Shown: positions 36,997 through 45,716 of the stretch, piece by piece
Layout of the letters: each line of letters begins with the position of its first letter
How positions within the stretch are numbered: the first letter of the stretch is position 1
Assembly: GCA_964563435.1 (NCBI GenBank)
Contig: CAZLXI010000004.1
Coordinates: forward strand, 62,001 to 126,000
Length of the DNA stretch: 64,000 nt
Source of the DNA: Leadbetterella sp964563435
Lineage (GTDB): Bacteria; Bacteroidota; Bacteroidia; Cytophagales; Spirosomataceae
Direction: 5' to 3'
Notes under the pieces: model-generated
Told to the model about the DNA's origin: nothing
The model's database searches: none
Seen by the model: the letters and a program-made list of their open reading frames with translations, nothing else
Translations under genes and position numbers: made by a program

Positions 36997-37317
36997 ATGA
37001 TAAAAATTGCAAATTCACGGACCGTGCTTCTGAAGACGGCCGCCGGAGGCTGGATAACCGGCCTGTGCCTTATCTCTTTGTTTGTGTTTACCGTTAAATA
37101 TCCTGACCCGCAGTGGGGGAGCTACTGGCAGATCAGGCCTTTGCTGATGACCCCGTTGATAGCAGGAATGGGTGCTGTTTTTGCCTGTTTTCTCTTTAAA
37201 AGGGGTTCGGAAAGCGGTTTGCCTAAAATACTCTTTACAGTACTGGCCATGGGGTCATTTCTGGTAAGCTTATGGATAGGGATCATACTGGGGCTTGACG
37301 GCACGCTTTGGGATTGA
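36997..37317 (+). CDS. Small membrane protein of unknown function
   Basis: 106 residues with three hydrophobic segments (about residues 17-36, 50-67 and 79-98) and short charged loops. I started at the ATG at 36997 (MIKIANSRTVLL): a strong promoter ends at 36970, so the longer frame from 36919 could not be translated from that transcript. No family is recognised. It is a lone gene between a SusC/SusD unit and the DEAD-box helicase. Confidence 0.7.
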   Translation: MIKIANSRTVLLKTAAGGWITGLCLISLFVFTVKYPDPQWGSYWQIRPLLMTPLIAGMGAVFACFLFKRGSESGLPKILFTVLAMGSFLVSLWIGIILGLDGTLWD

Positions 37318-37413
37318 CGGCCCTGTTTTTCCCGGTGAAATCACGGGATCAAATACCTTTTTTTACCGGCATTGAAAAGAAGGGAGGTCGTAGGAGCGTG
37401 CGCAATAATGCCG

Positions 37414-37421
37414 TAACTTTG
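37414..37421 (+). promoter_or_regulatory. Candidate -7 element for DEAD-box helicase
   Basis: TAACTTTG, an exact TAnnTTTG match, only 4 nt before the helicase ATG at 37426. Transcription would begin at or next to the start codon. No -33 TTG at the usual spacing. Confidence 0.4.
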
Positions 37422-37425
37422 CGGC

Positions 37426-38721
37426 ATGAGTAAGACGTTTAAAGACTTAGATCTTAACAAACAGCTGGTTACTGCTGTGGAAGAACTGAGCTATACCGAG
37501 CCTACCGCGATCCAGGAAAAAGCCATCCCCCTGATCATGGCCGGGCATGACGTGTTGGGGATCGCGCAGACGGGCACCGGCAAAACCGCCGCCTACCTGC
37601 TGCCGGTATTAATGAAGATCAAATATGCGCAGGGGAGTCATATGCGGGCGCTGGTGCTGGCCCCCACGCGTGAGCTGGTAATGCAGATCCACCAGGCCGC
37701 TACATCGCTGGGGAAATATACTGACCTCCGGATGGTGGCCCTCTATGGCGGGCTGGGGCCGAAGACGCAGATCGAAAACCTGAAACAGGGGGTAGATATC
37801 ATCGTGGCCACACCAGGGCGCTTTCTCGACCTCTACCGGATGGGGGAGATTACGGTGAAGAGCCTGCAGTACCTGGTGCTGGACGAGGCCGATAAAATGA
37901 TGGATATGGGCTTTATGCCCCAGATCCGGAAAATACTGGAGGTGATCCCGAGGAAGCGGAAGAACCTGCTTTTTTCTGCCACCTTTCAACCGCGGGTGGA
38001 GGCGCTTTCCGAAGAGTTTTTGGAAGCTCCCGTGAAGATCGAAGTGACGCCGTCGGCTACTGCTGCAAGCACGGTAGAGCATAGTCTTTATCGTCTTCCT
38101 AACTTTAAAACGAAAATTAACCTTTTGGGCTATCTTTTTGAAAATGCACAGATACCCAGAGCTATCATTTTTTGCAGAACAAAAGGAGTAGCCGATAACG
38201 TATTTAAGTTTCTGGAAAGAAAAGTAGTGGGCGCAAAAAACATAAGAGTGCTCCATGCCAACAAGGGGCAGAATACCCGGATCAATTCGATAGAAGATTT
38301 CAAGTCGGGAGAGGTGCAGGTGCTGGTGGCAACCGATGTGGCGGCAAGGGGAATAGACGTGTCAGGGGTTAGCCATGTGATTAACTTTGATGTGCCATTA
38401 ATTTATGAAGACTATGTGCACCGTATCGGGAGAACCGGCAGGGCAAAAGCCGAAGGGGTAGCCTGGACGTTTGTGCTTAAACACGAAGAATATCATTTGG
38501 AAAAGATCGAAAAACTGATCAGAACGCAGATTCCGGAACTGGAAATTCCCCGGGGTGTAAAAATCGAAGAAACGCCCTTCGAAGAAAACCAGGAGATGCT
38601 GAAGGCCATAGACAATCAGCGCAAGAAAGAAGACCCGACTTTCCAGGGGGCGTTTCATGAGAAGAAGGCAAAGAATGCGAGGGGTGATGTTAAGAAGAAA
38701 AAGCCGTCAGGCAGGAGGTAA
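37426..38721 (+). CDS. DEAD-box RNA helicase, RhlE-like
   Basis: 431-residue ATP-dependent RNA helicase for ribosome assembly or RNA turnover. Motifs in order: Q-motif PTAIQEKAIP (about residues 26-35), Walker A AQTGTGKT, PTRELV, TPGR, DEAD near residue 153, SAT near 184, then the second RecA domain with VLVATDVAARGIDV and HRIGRTGR. A basic Lys/Arg-rich tail (about 400-431) is typical of RhlE proteins. Pieces of this gene recur in a degenerate remnant at 39707-39790. The DUF3800 gene starts 16 nt after the stop. Confidence 0.96.
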   Translation: MSKTFKDLDLNKQLVTAVEELSYTEPTAIQEKAIPLIMAGHDVLGIAQTGTGKTAAYLLPVLMKIKYAQGSHMRALVLAPTRELVMQIHQAATSLGKYTDLRMVALYGGLGPKTQIENLKQGVDIIVATPGRFLDLYRMGEITVKSLQYLVLDEADKMMDMGFMPQIRKILEVIPRKRKNLLFSATFQPRVEALSEEFLEAPVKIEVTPSATAASTVEHSLYRLPNFKTKINLLGYLFENAQIPRAIIFCRTKGVADNVFKFLERKVVGAKNIRVLHANKGQNTRINSIEDFKSGEVQVLVATDVAARGIDVSGVSHVINFDVPLIYEDYVHRIGRTGRAKAEGVAWTFVLKHEEYHLEKIEKLIRTQIPELEIPRGVKIEETPFEENQEMLKAIDNQRKKEDPTFQGAFHEKKAKNARGDVKKKKPSGRR

Positions 38722-38737
38722 AGCAAAAGCTCTTAAC

Positions 38738-39544
38738 ATGAAGAATACTAAATCCAAAGCAGGAGAAAATCACAGATTCTTAGATGAGGCAGGCGATACT
38801 ACTTTTTTCGGAAAAGGTAAAAAAGTGATTTTGGGTGAAGCCGGTGTTTCAAAGTGCTTTATAATAGGAATGGTAAAGTTTAAAATGCCCTTGGAGGAGG
38901 TGCGGCAAAAAATGTTAATACTTCAAGATCAGATAGAAAACAATCCACTCTTTGAAACCCCGAGCCTGCTGAAAAGAAAGACGTCAAAAGGAGGGTTTTA
39001 TATACATGCTACAGACGATATCCCGGAAATAAGGCTAAGAGTGTTTGAGTTTATAGCTGACTTGAAATGTACTTTCGAAGCCGTAGTTGGACGAAAAGAT
39101 GTAGTCAGGTATCTCGACAAACACAAAGGGAAAGAAGAATACTTTTACGCTGACCTGTTATCGCACTTGCTCAAGAATAAGTTTCAGAAAGCCGGAAAAA
39201 TAGTCTTTCACATTTCTGAAAGAGGCAGGAGTACAAAAAATAACAACCTGGACCTGGCTTATAAAAAAGCATTGCAAAGGTTTCAAAAGAAAGGATTAGA
39301 TAAGAACACGGAAAACCAGATTGTCTTTAATGTAAATTACCCAAGTAAAGATCCGTTACTTAGCATAGCAGATTATTTTTGCTGGAGCATTCAACGGGTA
39401 TTTGAAAGGGGAGAACTTAGGTATTACAATTTTCTAAAAGACAAAATTTCTACGGTAGTTGATATCTATGATAAATCCAATTACGAAGACTTCAAGAATT
39501 ATTATGGGCCTAAAAATCCTTTGACAGCTAAAAACAAAATATAA
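38738..39544 (+). CDS. DUF3800 domain protein
   Basis: 268 residues from the ATG at 38738; a longer frame overlaps the helicase and is less likely. HRFLDEAGDTTFFGKGKK near the N-terminus and DPLLSIADYFCWSIQRVFER near the C-terminus are the two hallmarks of DUF3800, a putative RNase H-like nuclease fold found in mobile and defence contexts. Base composition is visibly more AT-rich than the helicase gene before it. It lies between the intact helicase gene and a helicase remnant, which suggests it arrived by insertion or recombination there. Partners of a defence system are not obvious. Confidence 0.82.
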   Translation: MKNTKSKAGENHRFLDEAGDTTFFGKGKKVILGEAGVSKCFIIGMVKFKMPLEEVRQKMLILQDQIENNPLFETPSLLKRKTSKGGFYIHATDDIPEIRLRVFEFIADLKCTFEAVVGRKDVVRYLDKHKGKEEYFYADLLSHLLKNKFQKAGKIVFHISERGRSTKNNNLDLAYKKALQRFQKKGLDKNTENQIVFNVNYPSKDPLLSIADYFCWSIQRVFERGELRYYNFLKDKISTVVDIYDKSNYEDFKNYYGPKNPLTAKNKI

Positions 39545-39858
39545 AAAGCCCGCTCATACACTAATTCCGAACATTCTTCGGAAAACGACATGGAGTCGAC
39601 GTTCATGTACAGCAGACTTCAATACAAATATCGGTAGGTTTTCTTAAAAAACCAAGCAATTTGCCAACTACTATTCATCTGTAGCTCGTTACTAAAAACA
39701 ATAAATCAGGTGCAGGTATTGGTAGCAACCGATACGGCGGCAAGGGGTGATTTTAAGAAGAAAATGGTAGCAAAAAGGAAAAAATCATAATTATATTTTT
39801 ATATAATGAGATTTTTCTTGTATATTTAACTATCTTCTAACTAAAAACCATATATATT
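39545..39858. other. Non-coding gap with helicase remnant
   Basis: After the DUF3800 stop there is a perfect inverted repeat TTCCGAA-5 nt-TTCGGAA at 39565-39583. Then come about 120 bp with nothing recognisable, the helicase remnant (39707-39790) and a very AT-rich stretch (39791-39858) that probably holds the promoter of the next gene. Confidence 0.5.
39707..39790 (+). pseudogene. Remnant of a DEAD-box helicase gene
   Basis: 28 codons in frame to a TAA: QVQVLVATDTAARG followed directly by DFKKKMVAKRKKS. The first half matches the helicase VQVLVATDVAARG block (39709-39747 against 38313-38351, about 34 of 39 nt). The second half matches the helicase tail (39743-39764 against 38680-38701, 21 of 22 nt). 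About 330 nt between these blocks are missing. Both junction regions contain AAGGGG/GAGGGG, so the deletion probably joined at that short identity. No start codon or promoter of its own. Confidence 0.85.
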
Positions 39859-40409
39859 ATGTTTAAAAATCAAATTGTAAGGGGGGGGTAGCTATTATTC
39901 TCGCCTTTTTTCTCACCTCAGCGTATGCAGCTCCTAAGTATTATGGCCACGATGAATTAAATGAGTTTAGTGATGTTCTGTCGAAGGATCCCTTGTTTAT
40001 GGAATATGTTAATCTGAGGCAGCATCAGTTTCAAAAGCTTAAAAAGCTGGATCAGCAGGATTTGAAATCCATGCGTGAATTTACAGAGAGCAGGTCTTTG
40101 GAGAATATTTTAGGACTTTTCGAAAAGGCCGGTGTAGACGTGGAAAATTATTCCAAAAACATCAGTAACCTGTCGCAGAAAATAGAAGAAAAGTATCATC
40201 TGTCATTGCGGGAGAACCGGAACGAGGTGGTTGAGCATGCGCTTAAAAAAGCGGCTGTTTCACAAAACATGAGCCCGAATTGTCCATTAATTTGGGCATT
40301 TGCTTTGGCATATTGTCACCAAGAGTTTCCTAATTGGGAAGACGGCTATTTTGACTGCCTGATATGGGCAGATTTACAATACTTTCTCTGTCTTGTTCCT
40401 ATTGAATAA
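39859..40409 (+). CDS. Exported protein, frame broken at a run of eight G
   Basis: As written, the ATG at 39859 gives MFKNQIVRGG and then a TAG at codon 11. If the G run (39881-39888) had nine G, the frame would continue as MFKNQIVRGGVAIILAFFLT and then SAYAAPKYYG: a complete signal peptide with an AxA cleavage site, then about 158 mature residues to the TAA at 40407-40409. The mature part is helical and charged, with a C-terminal segment holding four Cys (NCPLIWAFALAYC, YFDCLIW, FLCLVPIE). No family is recognised. In this copy the gene is off or mis-sequenced. It precedes two lipoprotein paralogues. Confidence 0.7.
39881..39888 (+). repeat. G8 homopolymer tract in signal-peptide codons
   Basis: Eight consecutive G. 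One added G restores the reading frame of the exported protein. Apart from the C8 at 45602-45609 I saw no other G or C run longer than six. Confidence 0.9.
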
Positions 40410-40421
40410 AGTTGTTCAATT

Positions 40422-40455
40422 AAAAGGTCCCTGGCTGTATGGTCAGGGGCCTTTT
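40422..40455 (+). terminator. Rho-independent terminator
   Basis: AAAAGGTCCCTG (40422-40433) pairs with CAGGGGCCTTTT (40444-40455) with one G-T pair, separating the G-tract gene from the first lipoprotein paralogue. Confidence 0.75.
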
Positions 40456-40471
40456 CCATAAAAACGCAGTT

Positions 40472-41023
40472 ATGCTAAGATACATTCTTATACTTTTCAT
40501 TTTATCGGGTTGTGCTAATAAGCAGCATCGTAAAGCAGAAAGAAGCCTGGCTAATACAGAGCGCCGGCAGATAGACTCCCTTTATCTTGTGAAATCTATC
40601 CCTGTGGTGGTCATAGACTCCCTGCGAAATGAGACTTCCGGGTTTATATCTGTTTTTTCTCAACAACTCACATCCAATGGCTTCTCCGAGATCACAACAA
40701 GGGATCGCATTGTCCTTCATACGCAATATAGGGATCGTATAAAGCTATTTTCAAGAGATCCGAAGGAAAGGCAAAAAGCTATGGTTTTGGCAAGCCAAAA
40801 CCCTAACTACTTAACAGATGAAATGAGAAGAGCCCGTCCCTATGCGCAAACCATTAAAATTCTGCCGTGCTATCCCGCACAGCCGGGGTGCGTGCAGATA
40901 AAACGAAATAACCACCCCTATGCCGTTAAAACCCGAAAATGGGTGTTCAATAAAACAGAAGAAATGACCGATGAGTCATTTATTTCGCACATTCTCTCTG
41001 TGGTTGCGCCTTCCGTGAAGTAA
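40472..41023 (+). CDS. Small lipoprotein, tandem paralogue 1
   Basis: 183 residues from the ATG at 40472: MLRYILILFILSGC gives lipidation at Cys14. The mature protein is polar; a first conserved block (KQHRKAERSLANTERRQIDS) is followed by a divergent middle (about residues 58-110) and a conserved C-terminal block (YAQTIKILPCYPAQPGC, then a basic stretch and TEEMTDESF) with two Cys. No known family. The paralogue at 41124 shares both ends almost exactly. The start is only 17 nt after a terminator hairpin, so it may rely on readthrough or a promoter inside the hairpin region. Confidence 0.8.
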   Translation: MLRYILILFILSGCANKQHRKAERSLANTERRQIDSLYLVKSIPVVVIDSLRNETSGFISVFSQQLTSNGFSEITTRDRIVLHTQYRDRIKLFSRDPKERQKAMVLASQNPNYLTDEMRRARPYAQTIKILPCYPAQPGCVQIKRNNHPYAVKTRKWVFNKTEEMTDESFISHILSVVAPSVK

Positions 41024-41042
41024 TACAGAATAAAGAACTGCC

Positions 41043-41074
41043 CTTCGACAAAGCCGGTCCGCGTAGACTCAGGG
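41043..41074. repeat. Dispersed intergenic repeat, copy B
   Basis: CTTCGACAAAGCCGGTCCGC and then GTAGACTCAGGG, between the two lipoprotein paralogues. It is homologous to copy A at 27162-27191. Confidence 0.65.
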
Positions 41075-41123
41075 TTACAGATTTAGGGCTAACAGAAACC
41101 CCTTTTTGACTAAGAGTCCAATT

Positions 41124-41675
41124 ATGCTAAGATATCTATTTGTACTTTTCATTTTAACGGGTTGTGCCAACAAACAGCATCGTAAAGCAGAAAGAAGCCT
41201 GGCTGATACAGAGCGCCGGCAGATAGACTCCCTTTACCTTGTGAAATCTATCCCGGTGGTGGTCATAGACTCCCTGCGGAACGACGATTCGGGGTTTGTA
41301 TCTGATTTTTCCCGGCAACTCTTTTCTAATGGCTACTCTCTGATAACAAGAAAAGATATAATCGCACTTGATAAGCAGGATAGAGAGCGTTCAATTTTGT
41401 CATCCAGAAACCCTAAAGACAGGGAGAAAGTAATGACTTTGATCAGCCAGAACCCTAATCACTTTATTGATGAAATGAAAAGAGCGCGGCCCTACGCACA
41501 AACCATTAAAATTCTGCCGTGCTATCCCGCACAGCCGGGGTGCGTGCAGATAAAACGAAATAACCACCCCTATGCCGTTAAAACCCGAAAATGGGTGTTC
41601 AATAAAACAGAAGAAATGACCGATGAGTCATTTATTGCACACATTATTTCGGCTATTGCTCCTTCTCTGCCTTAA
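41124..41675 (+). CDS. Small lipoprotein, tandem paralogue 2
   Basis: 183 residues from the ATG at 41124 (MLRYLFVLFILTGC, lipidation at Cys14). The first about 57 residues are nearly identical to paralogue 1, the middle (about 58-110) differs at many positions, and the last about 60 residues are again the same. At DNA level 41499-41636 is identical to 40847-40984 (138 bp). This points to a recent duplication or gene conversion of the ends, with the middle diversified. Function unknown; the pattern would suit a surface or effector-binding protein under diversifying selection. Confidence 0.8.
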   Translation: MLRYLFVLFILTGCANKQHRKAERSLADTERRQIDSLYLVKSIPVVVIDSLRNDDSGFVSDFSRQLFSNGYSLITRKDIIALDKQDRERSILSSRNPKDREKVMTLISQNPNHFIDEMKRARPYAQTIKILPCYPAQPGCVQIKRNNHPYAVKTRKWVFNKTEEMTDESFIAHIISAIAPSLP

Positions 41676-41807
41676 GTGGTATAATTTAGCACAGGTACTC
41701 CTTCTCTCTTACTTCCTGAATGTTGCATCTGTGCATCCGTGGCCATTTCATTCAAAATTTAAAAAACTATTAATAAGGATTTTCTTTAAGAAAAGAGATT
41801 TTTTCTC

Positions 41808-41815
41808 TATTTTTG
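41808..41815 (+). promoter_or_regulatory. Candidate -7 element for fusA
   Basis: TATTTTTG matches TAnnTTTG; a leader of about 75 nt would precede the fusA ATG at 41895. The rest of 41676-41894 shows no gene. Confidence 0.45.
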
Positions 41816-41894
41816 CAGCCCGAAAGAGAGTATTAAAAGTTTTTATCGAAAAATACAGGAGAGAGATCTCCGGAAAACATTAATAATTATTTAA

Positions 41895-44003
<2,109 letters not shown>

Positions 44004-44024
44004 TCGAAGGTTTTGTTAAAATAT

Positions 44025-44056
44025 AAGCGCCCCGGCTCATATGAGCCGGGGCGCTT
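44025..44056. terminator. Strong palindromic terminator after fusA
   Basis: AAGCGCCCCGGCTCAT (44025-44040) and ATGAGCCGGGGCGCTT (44041-44056) form a perfect 32-bp palindrome. It lies between fusA and a convergent gene. Confidence 0.88.
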
Positions 44057-44099
44057 TGTTTAAAAAAAAGGGGAATACTCTAATTAATTTTCAAAGAGA

Positions 44100-45485
44100 T
44101 CAATCGATGTCTGAATACATTACCGAGGGGGAGCTTGTTCTGTAACCCGATCCCATAAGGTCTGCTGAAAGTGTCATCAGCATTTTCTTTTTGGCAGACC
44201 CGTCCCAGGCTACGGTGGTGAATTGTGTGGTGTATATCCCGAGGGTGGTCAGATAACTGTTATAGCCACTGAAATTTTTGAATTCTGCATAAGAAAAAGT
44301 ATCCCGGCTGCTGTTTTTACTGAGGCCGGCTGTAGTCCACCGGCCGTTTTTGTAAAAAAGCCCGTAGGTTTCGTTACTCTCTGCCAGGCCTCCTGCCTGC
44401 ACAGTGACGGCCATTTCTCCTCCCGGCCCCTGATGGGCCTGAAACCCCTGAATTTTAATGCCTTGTTTTTTTACCGAAGCCAGGATATTGGTTTTTTGGG
44501 CAGACACATCAAAATCCCATATCTGCTCGCTTTCGAGGGTGTTGGCCGGTGGCAAAAAAATAATGTGGTCATTGCCCCGCTCATCCCGCAGCAATGTGGC
44601 GGGATTGTCAAATGTATTGAACGCCTGGTACTTCGGGTATTGATAGGCTTCATAATACTGTTTTCCGTCAAAATAGACCAGGTTTTCCACCCCGTCCAGT
44701 TTTATTTCAAATACCATACGCAGTCCGCCGGATGCATCGATGTAGCCGCGCAGGTTTTTGATACCGGCTTCTGTGGGCCTGCCATTGGGGTTGTTGGCCG
44801 GAGGCAGGGCCGGGGTAGTATAGGAGACCGGATGGGTGGCAGATGTACCGGAAAGGGTGATTCCCCGTAACCAGTCGGCCTGGTGGTTGGAAGCCCAGCC
44901 GTTTTGTTTGGAAAGCGGCGTAATCTGTGACCATATTACCTGTAGTTTGCCCTGAGGATCCACTGCCGGAAACCAGCTCACCTGCATGGCCTGATCCTCC
45001 GCCAGCATATAAGGCTTGCTGAAAGCGGTGCCGTTCAGTACCGCGAAAAACAGGGTTCCCACACCGTATCCTGCTACGCCCTCAATAGTTACCTGGGGTA
45101 CCGGGTACGCCCGTTGGGTATCGCCAAACCGCTTCCAGAGGGCATAGATAGTACCGCTGCCGTCTTGTATCAGCCTTGCGTAACCTGAGCCGTTACCGGT
45201 ACCGTCATTGCTGACAGCTACGGGATCGCTCCACGATTTTCCCTTATTGGAAGAATATGTATAATATACAAATATCGGTTTATTAATGTCGGGGCTTTCG
45301 AGAAACACCGCATGGTAAGTACCTGATTTGTCAATGAGCAGATCGGTATACCCGGCCCGTTCAAACCGTGAGAGTATGGTATCTCTGCCGGGTTCGGATT
45401 CATCCGGGTCAGCTTCGGGAATAAGCTTACATGAGCATAAGAATGCTGTACAATACAGGAATATTTTAAGGGTCAGTGCTTTCAT
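44100..45485 (-). CDS. BNR/Asp-box-type lipoprotein
   Basis: 461 residues. MKALTLKIFLYCTAFLCSC ends in a lipobox (Cys19). The mature protein contains an Asp-box-like SSNKGKSWSDPVAVS and several short beta-rich repeats (YARLIQDGSGTIYALWKRF, DPQGKLQVIWSQI, DERGNDHIIFLPP), consistent with a sialidase-type beta-propeller. No catalytic set is recognisable, so it may be a binding rather than an enzymatic protein. It is divergent from the TonB receptor, with a palindrome and a C8 run between them. Confidence 0.75.
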   Translation of the reverse strand: MKALTLKIFLYCTAFLCSCKLIPEADPDESEPGRDTILSRFERAGYTDLLIDKSGTYHAVFLESPDINKPIFVYYTYSSNKGKSWSDPVAVSNDGTGNGSGYARLIQDGSGTIYALWKRFGDTQRAYPVPQVTIEGVAGYGVGTLFFAVLNGTAFSKPYMLAEDQAMQVSWFPAVDPQGKLQVIWSQITPLSKQNGWASNHQADWLRGITLSGTSATHPVSYTTPALPPANNPNGRPTEAGIKNLRGYIDASGGLRMVFEIKLDGVENLVYFDGKQYYEAYQYPKYQAFNTFDNPATLLRDERGNDHIIFLPPANTLESEQIWDFDVSAQKTNILASVKKQGIKIQGFQAHQGPGGEMAVTVQAGGLAESNETYGLFYKNGRWTTAGLSKNSSRDTFSYAEFKNFSGYNSYLTTLGIYTTQFTTVAWDGSAKKKMLMTLSADLMGSGYRTSSPSVMYSDID

Positions 45486-45538
45486 CGTCGGCAGCAGGTT
45501 AATTTACCCTAAAATTCAGACTATTCGGAATGCCGGTC

Positions 45539-45558
45539 AATACGGCATTTGCCGTATT
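45539..45558. promoter_or_regulatory. Inverted repeat in divergent intergenic region
   Basis: AATACGGCA-TT-TGCCGTATT: two perfect 9-bp arms with a 2-nt centre. It lies 54 nt upstream of the BNR lipoprotein start and 159 nt before the TonB receptor start. Operator candidate for either gene. Confidence 0.5.
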
Positions 45559-45601
45559 AATCAGTACTCCTGATCCCGGGCCAGGTATTTGCCCCCGTCC
45601 G

Positions 45602-45609
45602 CCCCCCCC
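45602..45609. repeat. C8 homopolymer tract upstream of TonB receptor
   Basis: Eight consecutive C, 108 nt upstream of the TonB receptor ATG and 77 nt upstream of the candidate -7 element. Confidence 0.85.
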
Positions 45610-45685
45610 GGTAATGAAAATTATTTCTTAACAATTTGAAAACATACGGAAGCTTCTGCTTAAAACTCAGGTAATACACCGGAAG

Positions 45686-45693
45686 TAGTTTTG
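45686..45693 (+). promoter_or_regulatory. Candidate -7 element for TonB receptor
   Basis: TAGTTTTG matches TAnnTTTG, 24 nt before the ATG at 45717. No good -33 TTG at the usual spacing. Confidence 0.45.
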
Positions 45694-45716
45694 CAGGGAA
45701 TTTCAGAATATCAAAT

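Noticed and set aside
38657..39544. Longer version of the DUF3800 gene starting inside the helicase
   Set aside because: The added N-terminus is out-of-frame helicase tail; the ATG at 38738 directly precedes the conserved part.
38738..41690. Complete mobile element or genomic island
   Set aside because: Composition and remnants suggest insertion, but no transposase, integrase, tRNA or clear terminal repeats are visible.
41623..41883. Short frame in the fusA leader
   Set aside because: Overlaps the end of the lipoprotein gene and the likely fusA promoter; no conserved features.
44223..44870. Plus-strand open frame of 215 codons
   Set aside because: Antisense shadow of the BNR-type lipoprotein, which has a lipobox and Asp-box pattern.
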